A stretch of 62,483 nucleotides of DNA from Xanthobacteraceae bacterium. Lineage in GTDB: Bacteria; Pseudomonadota; Alphaproteobacteria; Rhizobiales; Xanthobacteraceae. Made by a program: the position numbers and the translations under genes. Positions 27,657 through 36,522 of the stretch are shown in pieces (position 1 is the first letter of the stretch; each line of letters begins with the position of its first letter). The notes below the pieces were generated by a model. The model searched no databases. It was not told the origin of the DNA and worked only from the letters and a program-made list of their open reading frames with translations. The stretch covers positions 1 to 62,483 of the forward strand of contig JAIENY010000025.1 in NCBI GenBank assembly GCA_019750915.1. The letters run 5' to 3'.

Positions 27657-28457
27657 ATGCTGACATCCGAAGAACTTGAACGCTATGCACGGCACATCGT
27701 GCTGCATGAAGTCGGTGGACCCGGACAACAGGCGCTGAAATCCGCGAAGGTTCTGGCGATCGGCGCCGGCGGGCTCGGCGCGCCTGCTCTGATGTATCTC
27801 GCGGCGGCCGGAGTCGGCACACTCGGCGTAGTCGATGACGACACTGTGTCGCTTTCCAATCTTCAGCGCCAGATCATTCACGCAACGCCGGATATCGGCC
27901 GCCCCAAAACGGACAGCGCCGCCGATCGTGTTCATGCGCTCAATCCACACGTTCATTTTGTCGCGCACAATGTCCGGCTGACGGCGGCCAATGCGTTGGC
28001 GATCCTTGGTCAGTACGACATTGTGGTCGATGGCTCCGACAATTTCACGACACGCTATTTGGTTTCGGACGCCTGCTACTTCGCGGGCAAGCCGCTGATC
28101 GCCGGGGCGCTCGGCATTTTCGATGCGTCGCTGACGACGATCCGCGCCTACGAAAAAAACAAGACCGGCGAATTCAATCCGACCTATCGCTGCCTGTTTC
28201 CCGAACCGCCGCCGGCCGGGACGATACCGACCTGCGAGGAAGCGGGTGTGCTCGGCGCGCTCGCGGGTGTCCTCGGCTCGATGATGGCGCTGGAGGCGAT
28301 TCGCGAAATTGTCGGTTTTGGTGAGGGCCTTGTGGGCCGATTGCTGATGATCGACGCCCGCAACATGCGGTTCGAAACCTTGCGCTATGTGCGTGATCCG
28401 GCCAATCCGCTGAACGGCGACAGGCCGAGTATCGGGGATCTCGCCGCTCACGTCTGA
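27657..28457 (+). CDS. moeB: MoeB/ThiF-family adenylyltransferase
   Basis: E1-like enzymes of this family adenylate the C-terminus of a small sulfur carrier (MoaD or ThiS) for molybdopterin or thiamine synthesis. The 266-residue protein has the ATP-binding GAGGLGAPALMYLAAAGVG, DDDTVSLSNLQRQ, DGSDNFTTRYLVSDAC, and the catalytic-cysteine segment TCEEAGVLG. The CxxC zinc pairs of E. coli MoeB are missing: the first reads TYRC and the second region (DPANPLNG) has none. MoeB is more likely than ThiF by overall pattern, but partner genes are not in view. Confidence 0.85.
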   Translation: MLTSEELERYARHIVLHEVGGPGQQALKSAKVLAIGAGGLGAPALMYLAAAGVGTLGVVDDDTVSLSNLQRQIIHATPDIGRPKTDSAADRVHALNPHVHFVAHNVRLTAANALAILGQYDIVVDGSDNFTTRYLVSDACYFAGKPLIAGALGIFDASLTTIRAYEKNKTGEFNPTYRCLFPEPPPAGTIPTCEEAGVLGALAGVLGSMMALEAIREIVGFGEGLVGRLLMIDARNMRFETLRYVRDPANPLNGDRPSIGDLAAHV

Positions 28458-28472
28458 CTCGCGCCGCGGAAG

Positions 28473-30098
28473 TCAGAAAATAAATCCCGTGTTGATGAAT
28501 TTCGAATCGTGATGCTGGACGATGTCGGCCAGCAGTTGTTTGCTGGCGTCGGTCTGCTTTGCCGCGATCATCGAGCGGATCGAGAACGAGCGCAGCGCGT
28601 CTGTCACCGACAGCGTGCCTTCAGCCGAATCCTTGCGGCCTGTGAAGGGAAAGACATCCGGGCCGCGCTGACACTGGCAGTTGATATTGACGCGGCAAAC
28701 CTGATTGACCAGCGGGTCGACCAGCGTGCCGATACGTTCGGGGCTCGATGAGAAAATGCTGACCTGCTGGCCGTGGTCGGAGGTGATGACGTAGTCGAGC
28801 GCCGTCTCGATATCGTCGAACGGCATGATCGGCACCACGGGACCAAACTGCTCCTCTCGGTACAGTTTCATACCTTCCTTCACCGGATAGACCACGGCGG
28901 GATAATACAGCGTCTCATAGTGCACGCCGCCGCTCTCATTGATGACTTTTGCTCCCTTGGCAATCGCATCCTCGACGCACGCGACCATGTAGCCGGTCTT
29001 CGCAAGCTCGGGCAGCGGCGTGATGTTGACGCCTTTCTCCCATGGCATGCCGACCTTCAGCTTGGCGATCTCCGCGGTGAAGCGCGCGTTGAATTCGTCG
29101 GCGATCGATCGGTGCACGATCAGCATCTTCAGCGCGGTGCAGCGCTGCCCGTTGAAAGAAAGCGAACCGAGCACGCATTCCTTCACCGCAAGTCCAATGT
29201 CGGCGTCGTCGAGAACGATCGCTGCGTTTTTGGCGTCGAGGCCGAGGATTGCCCGCAGGCGGTTGGCTTTCGGGTGCAGCTTCTTCAGGTGGTCGGCCAC
29301 CGTGCTCGAGCCGATCAGGGTCAGGGTGTTGACCTTGCCGGAGCCGAGCAAATGCGGCACCACGAGTGAGCCCTTGCCGTACACAGTGTTGAGGACACCC
29401 TTCGGAAATGAATCGCGGAACGCTTCGAGAAGCGGCGCAAACAGCAGCGCGCCGAACTTCGGCGGCTTGAACAGAAGCGTATTGCCCATGATCAGCGCGG
29501 GGATCAACGTCGCGAAGGTCTCGTTGAGTGGATAATTGTAAGGCCCCATGCACAGCACCACCCCGAGCGGTGTGCGGCGGATTTGCCCGATCGTGCCGTC
29601 GACAACGATGAAACGGGATGAGTTGTTGTCCAGATCGCGCAGCGCGTCGATGGTGGCCTTGATGTAATCGACGGTGCGATCGAATTCCTTCTCGGAATCG
29701 GAAAAGCTCTTGCCGATTTCCCACATCAGCAGTTTCACGACTTCAGCGCGCCGCGACACCATCTGCCGCGTGAATTCCTGCATGTGGTGAATGCGCTCGG
29801 CGACGCGCATGGTCGGCCATTCGCCGCGGCCGCTGTCATAGGCCTTGACCGCTGCAGCCAATGCAAGTTCCGCCTCGGCAATGCCCCCGCGCGGAATGCT
29901 GCCCATTTCGAGCTGATGCAGTTGATCGCTGCTGTCGCGGATGCGGATCGGTGAAATCACCGGCTGGTTGTCGCCGGCCCATTGTTTCAGTTCACCGTCG
30001 ACCAGCGAGACGCGTTGATGCAGCGGCGGGCCAAGACGCATCTCGGCGGGAATATCGTCAGGTGTCGGGAAGAGGTCCTTGAGCTGTCGTTCGTCCAT
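28473..30098 (-). CDS. gapN: NADP-dependent glyceraldehyde-3-phosphate dehydrogenase-like aldehyde dehydrogenase
   Basis: An aldehyde dehydrogenase of 541 residues, closest in pattern to non-phosphorylating GAPDH, which oxidises glyceraldehyde-3-phosphate to 3-phosphoglycerate with NADP+. It shows GPYNYPLNETFATLIPALIMGN, the nucleophile segment SFNGQRCTALK and QRGPDVFPFTGRKDSAEG. It carries about 60 extra N-terminal residues compared with typical GapN. In the usual LELGGK motif the sequence is ILGLDAKN: the general-base Glu is replaced by Gly, with Asp two residues on. ATG 30098 has AAGGACG upstream. Substrate is inferred. Confidence 0.75.
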   Translation of the reverse strand: MDERQLKDLFPTPDDIPAEMRLGPPLHQRVSLVDGELKQWAGDNQPVISPIRIRDSSDQLHQLEMGSIPRGGIAEAELALAAAVKAYDSGRGEWPTMRVAERIHHMQEFTRQMVSRRAEVVKLLMWEIGKSFSDSEKEFDRTVDYIKATIDALRDLDNNSSRFIVVDGTIGQIRRTPLGVVLCMGPYNYPLNETFATLIPALIMGNTLLFKPPKFGALLFAPLLEAFRDSFPKGVLNTVYGKGSLVVPHLLGSGKVNTLTLIGSSTVADHLKKLHPKANRLRAILGLDAKNAAIVLDDADIGLAVKECVLGSLSFNGQRCTALKMLIVHRSIADEFNARFTAEIAKLKVGMPWEKGVNITPLPELAKTGYMVACVEDAIAKGAKVINESGGVHYETLYYPAVVYPVKEGMKLYREEQFGPVVPIMPFDDIETALDYVITSDHGQQVSIFSSSPERIGTLVDPLVNQVCRVNINCQCQRGPDVFPFTGRKDSAEGTLSVTDALRSFSIRSMIAAKQTDASKQLLADIVQHHDSKFINTGFIF

Positions 30099-30200
30099 CT
30101 GATACGTCCTTTGCGAAATCGTGATACGCGAAGGTGAAGCCCGCCAGGGCTCATCATGTCAGGACAAGACGGCAGCAATGCGAAAGTTGCCGCTGCAGCT

Positions 30201-31202
30201 TCAAATCATGCTGGGAAGAACGCGGTCCGGCGGCTTATGGCCGTCGAGGAAGGTGCGGATATTGATGATCACCTTCTCGCCAGTATCGACGCGGCCTTCG
30301 AGTGTTGCCGAGCCCATGTGCGGCAGCAGCGTCACCTTACCGGCTTTGGCGAGGCGAACCAGTTTGGGATTGACCGCCGGTTCGTGTTCGAACACGTCGA
30401 GCGCGGCGCCGGCGAGTTCGCCGTCCTCGAGCATCTTGACCAGCGTGTCTTCATCGATGACCTCGCCGCGCGCTGTGTTCACGATGTATGCGTCCTTGCG
30501 CATCAGCTTGAGGCGGCGGCCCGAGAGCAGGTGATAGGTTGCCGGCGTGTGCGGACAGTTCACCGAGATGAAGTCCATCCGCGCCAGCATCTGATCGAGG
30601 CTTTCCCAATACGTTGCGCTGAGTTCTTCCTCGATCGCGGGTCCGACCGGACGGCGGTTGTGATAATGGATTTGCATGCCGAAGGCGTGCGCGCGCCGCG
30701 CCAGCGCCTGGCCGATGCGGCCCATGCCGACAATGCCGAGACGCTTTCCGCCGATCCGGTGCCCAAGCATCCAGGTCGGTGACCATCCCGCCCATTCCGT
30801 TCCGCTGGTCAAAATCGCCGCGCCTTCGATCAGCCTTCTGGGCACAGCGAGGATCAGCGCCATTGTCATGTCTGCGGTATCTTCTGTCAGCACCTTCGGC
30901 GTGTTGGTGACGGTGATGCGGTGAGATGCCGCCGCAGCGACGTCGATGTTGTCGACGCCGTTGCCGAAATGGGCGATCAGCCGCAATTTGCCGGTGGCGT
31001 GCTTGAGGATGTCTGCGGTGATTTCGTCGCTGACCGTCGGCACCAGCACGTCGGCGTTGCGGACCGCTTCGATCAGTTCGGCAGGCGACATCGGAGCGTC
31101 GTCGAGATTGAGGCGCGTGTCGAACAGTTCACGCATGCGCGTCTCGGTAGAGTCCGGCAGCTTGCGCGTGACGACGACCAGAGGCTTCTTCTTACCCGAC
31201 AT
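30201..31202 (-). CDS. D-isomer-specific 2-hydroxyacid dehydrogenase (glyoxylate/hydroxypyruvate reductase-like)
   Basis: A 333-residue NAD(P)-dependent dehydrogenase. The Rossmann motif is GKRLGIVGMGRIGQALARRA. The catalytic triad is in place: Arg in NTARGEVIDE, Glu in LDVFEHEP, His in LLPHMGSAT. The substrate segment AHFGNGVDNIDV and the overall length fit glyoxylate/hydroxypyruvate reductases or formate-dehydrogenase-like relatives. ATG 31202 follows GAAGGA. It lies 102 bases upstream of the gapN-like gene on the same strand. A shared role in C3/glycerate metabolism is possible but not shown. Confidence 0.85.
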   Translation of the reverse strand: MSGKKKPLVVVTRKLPDSTETRMRELFDTRLNLDDAPMSPAELIEAVRNADVLVPTVSDEITADILKHATGKLRLIAHFGNGVDNIDVAAAASHRITVTNTPKVLTEDTADMTMALILAVPRRLIEGAAILTSGTEWAGWSPTWMLGHRIGGKRLGIVGMGRIGQALARRAHAFGMQIHYHNRRPVGPAIEEELSATYWESLDQMLARMDFISVNCPHTPATYHLLSGRRLKLMRKDAYIVNTARGEVIDEDTLVKMLEDGELAGAALDVFEHEPAVNPKLVRLAKAGKVTLLPHMGSATLEGRVDTGEKVIINIRTFLDGHKPPDRVLPSMI

Positions 31203-31444
31203 CGCAAATCCTTCAGGCCAAATCCCTTGGGCCATATGATTCAGCCGTTCAGACCCCGTTAACCGGCTTGTTCGATTGTACGAAGTCAGTGCCGGCTGCG
31301 GCGCTTCTTGTTCTTGAGACTTCGGTCCTCTCTAGCAGAAGGCCGCGCCAAGACAAGAACCCGCGCGATGCCGCACAGGGGTCTTTCGCCGAAAGGCGTA
31401 AGCCCATGGTTTGACTTCGGAATACGAATTACCGGGAAATGGCG

Positions 31445-31981
31445 ATGGAATTGCGGTCTTCTATCCGGGCGTTGCTGATGGTTCTCGCAACGTGGGGCGG
31501 CTGGGCTAGTCCAGGACATGCGGCAAAGGATGGCGCGACCAATAGCGGACCGGTGAGTGGATTGCCGGTGCCGCGCTATGTCAGCCTCAAATCCGATCAT
31601 GTGAATGTGCGTGCCGGTCCGACCAAGGATCAGGACGTGAGCTGGATCTATACCCGCTCCGGTCTGCCGGTCGAAGTGACGGCCGAGTTCGAGAACTGGC
31701 GCCGCGTCCGGGATGCCGAGGGCGCGGAGGGGTGGGTCTATCACTCGCTTCTGTCGGGCCGCCGCACCGCTGTCGTGACCATGAAAAAGAAGGATGAGCT
31801 CGCGCTTTTGCGCGATCGTCCGGACGAGGACAGTGCTGTCGCGGCCAAACTGCAGGCGGGCGTGATTGCGCAGGTCAAGCGCTGCAACGGAAACTGGTGC
31901 CATATCGTGGGAACAGGCTTCGACGGCTGGATTGAGCAGCAGCGCTTGTGGGGTGTCTACGCTGACGAAAAAGTCGACTGA
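31445..31981 (+). CDS. Exported SH3-domain protein (DUF1058-like)
   Basis: A secreted or periplasmic protein of 178 residues: a signal peptide (about residues 1-27, ending near GHAAKDG), then two bacterial SH3 modules. The first has VNVRAGPTKDQDVSWIY and WRRVRDAEGAEGWVYHSLL; the second runs LLRDRPDEDSAVAAKLQAGVIAQVKRCNGNWCHIVGTGFDGWIEQQRLWGVY in broken pattern. Such domains often bind peptidoglycan peptides. ATG 31445 gives a GGGA site at better spacing than ATG 31439. The 242-base gap before it shows no clear promoter. Confidence 0.8.
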   Translation: MELRSSIRALLMVLATWGGWASPGHAAKDGATNSGPVSGLPVPRYVSLKSDHVNVRAGPTKDQDVSWIYTRSGLPVEVTAEFENWRRVRDAEGAEGWVYHSLLSGRRTAVVTMKKKDELALLRDRPDEDSAVAAKLQAGVIAQVKRCNGNWCHIVGTGFDGWIEQQRLWGVYADEKVD

Positions 31982-32112
31982 CAATAAAGCAGAGCCAGGT
32001 CTTCAGACTTGTGTCCTCAGATTTGCGTCGTTCGATTTGCTAGTCAGGCCCGGCCAGTCGAATCGTTCAGTCAAAAGGGGACTGCTCGCAGGAGAAGCGG
32101 ATATAGCCCGCG

Positions 32113-32625
32113 TCAGCGCTTTTTGCGCAGCCGAACAACCATGTCGACGCGGCTGATTTCGTAACCTTCCGGCACCTGCGGCATCTTCTGCAGCATCAGG
32201 TTCTGGTCCGGAATATCGACCAGCTCGTGATTGCCTTCCAAGTAGAAATGGTGATGCGAGGTGGTGTTGGTGTCGAAATAAGTTTTGGTTCCATCGACAC
32301 TGACCTGCCGCAGCAGGCCCGCTTCGGTCAACTGGTTCAGGGTATTGTAGACAGTCGCGAGAGACACCGGCACCTTGGCCATGGTGGCTTCTTCGTAGAG
32401 CATTTCGGCGGTGAGATGCCGATCGCCCTTGCCAAACAAGAGCCAGCCTAACGCCATGCGCTGGCGGGTCGGACGCAGGCCGACCGACTGCAGCATTTCG
32501 TTCACATCATGCCAGGGGCAACCCGTCAGGGCTGGGGTGTGGCCGTGAGGAAATTCGCCCGCGCCATCGTGACCGCGAGCCTGAGTCTCGCTGACGTCTG
32601 ATTGACGCTGATTGCTGTTATCCAT
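32113..32625 (-). CDS. irr: Iron response regulator Irr (Fur family)
   Basis: Irr controls heme and iron genes in Rhizobiales; in Bradyrhizobium japonicum it is degraded when heme binds. The 170-residue protein carries the heme-regulatory motif GCPW at residues 35-38 (Cys36) and the His cluster SHHHF, both described for the Bradyrhizobium protein. A winged-helix region follows (LRPTRQRMALGWLLF, VPVSLATVYNTLNQL) and the tail ends MVVRLRKKR. ATG 32625 follows an AGG-like site. It is divergent from fabA across 225 bases, where I found no clear Fur/Irr box. Confidence 0.95.
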   Translation of the reverse strand: MDNSNQRQSDVSETQARGHDGAGEFPHGHTPALTGCPWHDVNEMLQSVGLRPTRQRMALGWLLFGKGDRHLTAEMLYEEATMAKVPVSLATVYNTLNQLTEAGLLRQVSVDGTKTYFDTNTTSHHHFYLEGNHELVDIPDQNLMLQKMPQVPEGYEISRVDMVVRLRKKR

Positions 32626-32850
32626 TTCGCCTGCCCTGCTTCCGAACACATCCGTGCCAGAAACTGTGAATTTCCGGCCAGTCCATAAATCCTAACGAAT
32701 GACATGGTGTCGTGCAAGTTTTTCGCAAGTAGATCAATGGTTTTAGCCGGTTTGAAGGTTCACTTTCGTTAATGGCTGATGCTTTGCCTGCCCCCGGGGG
32801 CTGTGATAGGACCGGACCCAATTCATCCTGTTGTCATTGAAGGAACCAAG

Positions 32851-33381
32851 ATGTTTGAGCGGAAAAACGCTTACGAATACGAGGACTTGCTGGCTTGTGG
32901 TCGAGGCGAGCTCTTCGGGCCGGGCAACGCTCAGCTTCCTTTGCCGCCCATGCTGATGTTCGACCGGATCGCGGAGATTTCCGATACCGGCGGGGAATTC
33001 GGCAAGGGCCTGATCCGGGCCGAACTCGACGTCAAACCGGATTTGTGGTTTTTCGGCTGCCATTTCAAGGGCGATCCGGTCATGCCCGGGTGCCTGGGGC
33101 TGGACGCGTTGTGGCAGATGGTCGGATTTTTCCTCGGCTGGACCGGCGGCGCGGGCCGTGGCCGGGCGCTTGGCCTCGGCGATCTGAAGTTTTCTGGCCA
33201 GGTTCTGCCGAACGTCACCAAGGTCGTGTATCACATCGACATGAAGCGCGTGATGCGTTCGAAACTTGTGCTCGGCGTCGCGGACGGGTGGCTTTCAACC
33301 GATGGTGAGATTATCTATCGCGCAACCGATTTGAAGGTCGGGCTTTTTCAGCAGGACGCCCCGATGCGGCCTGCGAAGTAA
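32851..33381 (+). CDS. fabA: 3-hydroxydecanoyl-[ACP] dehydratase/isomerase
   Basis: FabA dehydrates 3-hydroxyacyl-ACP and isomerises trans-2-decenoyl-ACP to cis-3, the branch point of anaerobic unsaturated fatty acid synthesis. The 176-residue hot-dog-fold enzyme has the catalytic pair His71 ([12 protein letters not shown]) and Asp85 (LGLDALWQM). ATG 32851 has AAGGAA nine to ten bases upstream. It heads a fabA-fabB-fabI cluster on the plus strand, in the order typical of Rhizobiales. Confidence 0.97.
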   Translation: MFERKNAYEYEDLLACGRGELFGPGNAQLPLPPMLMFDRIAEISDTGGEFGKGLIRAELDVKPDLWFFGCHFKGDPVMPGCLGLDALWQMVGFFLGWTGGAGRGRALGLGDLKFSGQVLPNVTKVVYHIDMKRVMRSKLVLGVADGWLSTDGEIIYRATDLKVGLFQQDAPMRPAK

Positions 33382-33471
33382 TGCGGTATTGCCGGATTAT
33401 AATCAAAAAGTGAGGCTCGGCAGCAGCCGCACCGATAACTCACCAAAACGGGACAACGAGGCGAGGCGAAC

Positions 33472-34695
33472 ATGAGGCGGGTCGTGGTTACGGGGATGGG
33501 AATCGTCTCATCCATCGGCAACAACACTCAAGAGGTTCTGGCAAGTTTGCATGAGGCAAAGCCGGGTATCACGCGCGCGGAGGAATATGCCAAGCTCGGC
33601 TTCCGCTCGCAGGTACAGGGTGCGCCGACGCTTAATCCGGCCGAGGTTGTCGATCGCCGCGCGATGCGGTTTCTGGCGGAAGGCGCGGCGTGGAATCACG
33701 TCGCGATGGAGCAGGCGATCCGCGATTCCGGGTTGGAGCCCTCTGACATTTCCAATGAACGCACCGGCATCATCATGGGTTCGGGTGGTCCTTCCGCGCG
33801 CACCATCGTCGAGGCAGCGGACACCACGCGGACCAAGGGGCCCAAGCGCGTCGGTCCGTTTGCCGTGCCGAAGGCGATGTCGTCCACGGCGTCTGCCACA
33901 CTCGCCACCTGGTTCAAGATCAAAGGCGTAAACTATTCGATTTCCTCGGCGTGTGCGACATCGAACCACTGCATCGGCAACGCCTACGAGATGATTCAGT
34001 ACGGCAAGCAGGATGTAGTGTTTGCCGGCGGCTGCGAAGAACTCGACTGGTCGCTGTCGGTGCTGTTCGATGCGATGGGCGCGATGTCGTCCAAATATAA
34101 TGCGACACCTTCCACCGCATCGCGTGCTTATGACGTCAATCGCGACGGCTTTGTGATTGCGGGCGGTGCGGGTGTTGTCGTGCTGGAAGAATTGGAGCAC
34201 GCCAAGGCGCGCGGCGCGCGCATTTACGGAGAGATCGTAGGCTACGGTGCCACCTCCGATGGTTACGATATGGTCGCGCCGTCGGGCGAGGGTGCGGAGC
34301 GTTGCATGCGGCTGGCGCTTTCCACGGTGAAGACGCCGATCGACTATATCAATCCGCACGCAACATCGACCCCCGCGGGCGATCCGCCTGAGATCAACGC
34401 AATCCGCAACGTATTTGGCTCCGGAGAAAAATGTCCGCCAATCTCTGCGACCAAGTCGCTGACCGGGCATTCGCTTGGCGCGACCGGCGTGCAGGAGGCG
34501 ATCTATTCGCTGCTGATGATGAACAACGGTTTCATCTGCGAGAGCGCGAATATCGAGGAACTTGATCCGGCATTCGCGGACATGCCAATCGTGCGGAAGC
34601 GGATCGACAATGCCAAGGTCGAGACCGTCCTTTCAAATTCGTTCGGGTTCGGCGGCACCAACGCGACGCTGGTGTTCAAGCGGCTGGATGCGTGA
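33472..34695 (+). CDS. fabB: Beta-ketoacyl-[ACP] synthase I
   Basis: FabB elongates acyl-ACP and is specifically needed for unsaturated chains. The 407-residue thiolase-fold enzyme has the Cys-His-His triad at Cys161 (SSACATSNH), His296 ([11 protein letters not shown]) and His333 ([10 protein letters not shown]), within two residues of E. coli FabB numbering. The C-terminal [15 protein letters not shown] is complete. It lies 90 bases after fabA and 52 before fabI. Confidence 0.97.
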   Translation: MRRVVVTGMGIVSSIGNNTQEVLASLHEAKPGITRAEEYAKLGFRSQVQGAPTLNPAEVVDRRAMRFLAEGAAWNHVAMEQAIRDSGLEPSDISNERTGIIMGSGGPSARTIVEAADTTRTKGPKRVGPFAVPKAMSSTASATLATWFKIKGVNYSISSACATSNHCIGNAYEMIQYGKQDVVFAGGCEELDWSLSVLFDAMGAMSSKYNATPSTASRAYDVNRDGFVIAGGAGVVVLEELEHAKARGARIYGEIVGYGATSDGYDMVAPSGEGAERCMRLALSTVKTPIDYINPHATSTPAGDPPEINAIRNVFGSGEKCPPISATKSLTGHSLGATGVQEAIYSLLMMNNGFICESANIEELDPAFADMPIVRKRIDNAKVETVLSNSFGFGGTNATLVFKRLDA

Positions 34696-34706
34696 TTTTT
34701 TCTTAG

Positions 34707-34729
34707 CCCGCCCGTCCGGGCGGGACTTT
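34707..34729 (+). terminator. Short GC-rich hairpin between fabB and fabI
   Basis: The perfect 8-bp inverted repeat CCCGCCCG / CGGGCGGG has a 2-base minimal loop 11 bases after the fabB stop, followed by ACTTT. The weak T tail suggests partial termination or an mRNA-stabilising stem. Confidence 0.45.
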
Positions 34730-34747
34730 GCGTAAAGGTTGAGGTTG

Positions 34748-35557
34748 ATGCAGGGACTGATGCAGGGCAAGCGCGGGCTCATCATGGGCGTCGCCAACGA
34801 CCACTCGATCGCCTGGGGCATCGCCAAGGTCCTGTCGGAGCAAGGGGCCGATCTTGCGTTTACCTATCAGGGCGATGCTCTGGAAAGACGTGTGCGGCCA
34901 TTGGCCGAATCTGTAAAGGCGCCTCTAATTCTTCCTTGCGACGTGGAAGACATTGCCAGCGTCGACGCGGTCTTTGCTGCTATCAAGGAGAAATGGGGCA
35001 GCCTTGATTTCGTCGTGCATGCCATCGGCTTTTCCGACAAGAACGAATTGAAGGGACGTTACGCCGACACCACCCGCGCGAACTTCTCGCGCACCATGGT
35101 GATCTCGTGCTTCTCGTTTACCGAAGTCACCAAGCGTGCCGCGGAGCTGATGCCGAACGGCGGCTCAATTGTCACGCTCACTTTCGGTGGCTCGACGCGC
35201 GTGATGCCGAACTACAATGTGATGGGCGTGGCCAAGGCGGCTCTGGAGGCTTCGACCCGATATCTCGCCGCCGATTATGGGCGCGCAGGCATTCGCGTGA
35301 ATGCGATCTCGGCGGGACCCGTACGCACATTGGCGGGTTCGGGCATTGGCGATTCGCGTGCGATGTTTGCCTTTCAGCAAAAACATTCGCCGCTCGGGCG
35401 CGGCGTCACCCTGGAGGAATTGGGCGGCACCGCGCTGTATCTGTTGTCGGATCTGTCCGGCGGCGTGACCGGTGAGACCCATTTTGTCGATGCTGGCTAC
35501 AACATCATTTCAATGCCGCATCCGGACGCCTTGAAGTCCGATGTGTCTGAAAGCTAG
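34748..35557 (+). CDS. fabI: Enoyl-[ACP] reductase (NADH)
   Basis: FabI carries out the last reduction of each fatty acid elongation cycle. The 269-residue short-chain-dehydrogenase-type protein has the glycine-poor nucleotide motif GVANDHSIAWGIAKV, and NYNVMGVAKAALEA with Tyr156 and Lys163. These are exactly the E. coli positions when translation starts at ATG 34748, which supports that start over TTG 34739 and ATG 34760. The cluster uses FabI, not FabK or FabV. Confidence 0.96.
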   Translation: MQGLMQGKRGLIMGVANDHSIAWGIAKVLSEQGADLAFTYQGDALERRVRPLAESVKAPLILPCDVEDIASVDAVFAAIKEKWGSLDFVVHAIGFSDKNELKGRYADTTRANFSRTMVISCFSFTEVTKRAAELMPNGGSIVTLTFGGSTRVMPNYNVMGVAKAALEASTRYLAADYGRAGIRVNAISAGPVRTLAGSGIGDSRAMFAFQQKHSPLGRGVTLEELGGTALYLLSDLSGGVTGETHFVDAGYNIISMPHPDALKSDVSES

Positions 35558-35564
35558 CGGTGGT

Positions 35565-36308
35565 TTATATGCCGAGCGTGCCCACTCTGGCGGCTGAGTA
35601 GCGCTCTGCGATCTTGTTCCAATTCACTGTATTCCACCACGCCTTGAGATAATCCGCACGTCGATTCTGATAGTTCAGGTAATAGGCGTGCTCCCAGACA
35701 TCGTTACCGAACAGCACGTGCTTGCCATCCATCAGCGGCGAATCCTGGTTGGGTCGTGACTCAATCGAGAGCTTGCCGCTGCCATCGACGATGACGAATA
35801 CCCAGCCGGAACCGAACTGCCGCGTGCCAGCGGTGTTGAAATCCGTCTGCATTTTGTCCATCCCGCCGAGATCGCGATCGATCGCGGTGAGAACGTCGCC
35901 GGACGGCTTGCCGCCGCCAGGCCCCATGATCTGCCAGAACATGGTGTGATTGGCGTGACCACCGAGATTGTTGCGGACCGTTGTTCTGATCTGGTCGTCG
36001 AGCTTGGCGATATCGGCAAGAACAGCCTGGATCGGTGTGGTTGCGATCTGCGGATGAGTCTTCGCGACATTGTTCATCGCGGCCACATAGGCGCCGTGAT
36101 GCCTGTCGTGATGGATTTCCATGGTCTTGGCATCGATGTTCGGCTCGAAGGCGTTGGCGGCGTAGGTCAGCGGCGGCAGCTTGAAGGGACCATCCGGTGC
36201 GGCGGCCGGAGCAGCCGGTGTGGTCTGGGCAAAACTGGTGCGGGACGCGGCGGCGGCAACGAGACTGCTGGCTGCGACAATCAGATGACGCCGCGATAAT
36301 GAAAACAT
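35565..36308 (-). CDS. sodB: Fe/Mn superoxide dismutase with Tat-type signal peptide
   Basis: This enzyme dismutates superoxide. The 247-residue product begins MFSLSRRHLIVAASSLVAAAA, a twin-arginine-like signal (Arg6-Arg7) followed by a hydrophobic core and a proline/alanine linker, so export to the periplasm is likely. The four metal ligands are visible: His in MEIHHDRHH, His in GGHANHTMFW, and Asp and His in NDVWEHAYYLNY. Most alphaproteobacterial SodB proteins are cytoplasmic and about 200 residues. ATG 36308 has GGGAG upstream. It converges with fabI seven bases away. Confidence 0.93.
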   Translation of the reverse strand: MFSLSRRHLIVAASSLVAAAASRTSFAQTTPAAPAAAPDGPFKLPPLTYAANAFEPNIDAKTMEIHHDRHHGAYVAAMNNVAKTHPQIATTPIQAVLADIAKLDDQIRTTVRNNLGGHANHTMFWQIMGPGGGKPSGDVLTAIDRDLGGMDKMQTDFNTAGTRQFGSGWVFVIVDGSGKLSIESRPNQDSPLMDGKHVLFGNDVWEHAYYLNYQNRRADYLKAWWNTVNWNKIAERYSAARVGTLGI

Positions 36309-36462
36309 GGATCGTCTCCCGGCTTGATGATCGATTGGCGGCGAGTAAACGCGATGACGTCGCCTCAGAATGGCGGGTGATAACGGCGTGCGAGCGGAAC
36401 GGTGCCATGGAGCGGCTGCGTCATATTCTCCGCAATCGTGGTTGTCACATGCCGAACTTCTA

Positions 36463-36502
36463 CAAATAAAAAACGGCGGCTGATTGCTCAGCCGCCGTTT
36501 TT
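36463..36502 (-). terminator. Rho-independent terminator of pnp
   Basis: An 11-bp perfect stem (ACGGCGGCTGA / TCAGCCGCCGT) has a TTGC loop and six T residues on the minus strand. It lies just past the pnp stop. An A/T-rich flank on the other side could make it work in both directions. Confidence 0.92.
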
Positions 36503-36522
36503 ATTTGATGATTGCGTCAGAT

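Noticed and set aside
31286..31984. Minus-strand frame ending in SLKNKKRRSRH, which could include a roughly 21-residue basic peptide
   Set aside because: Most of it is the shadow of the SH3 gene. The short 3' part lies in a gap, but the only start is a TTG without a ribosome binding site. Too weak to call.
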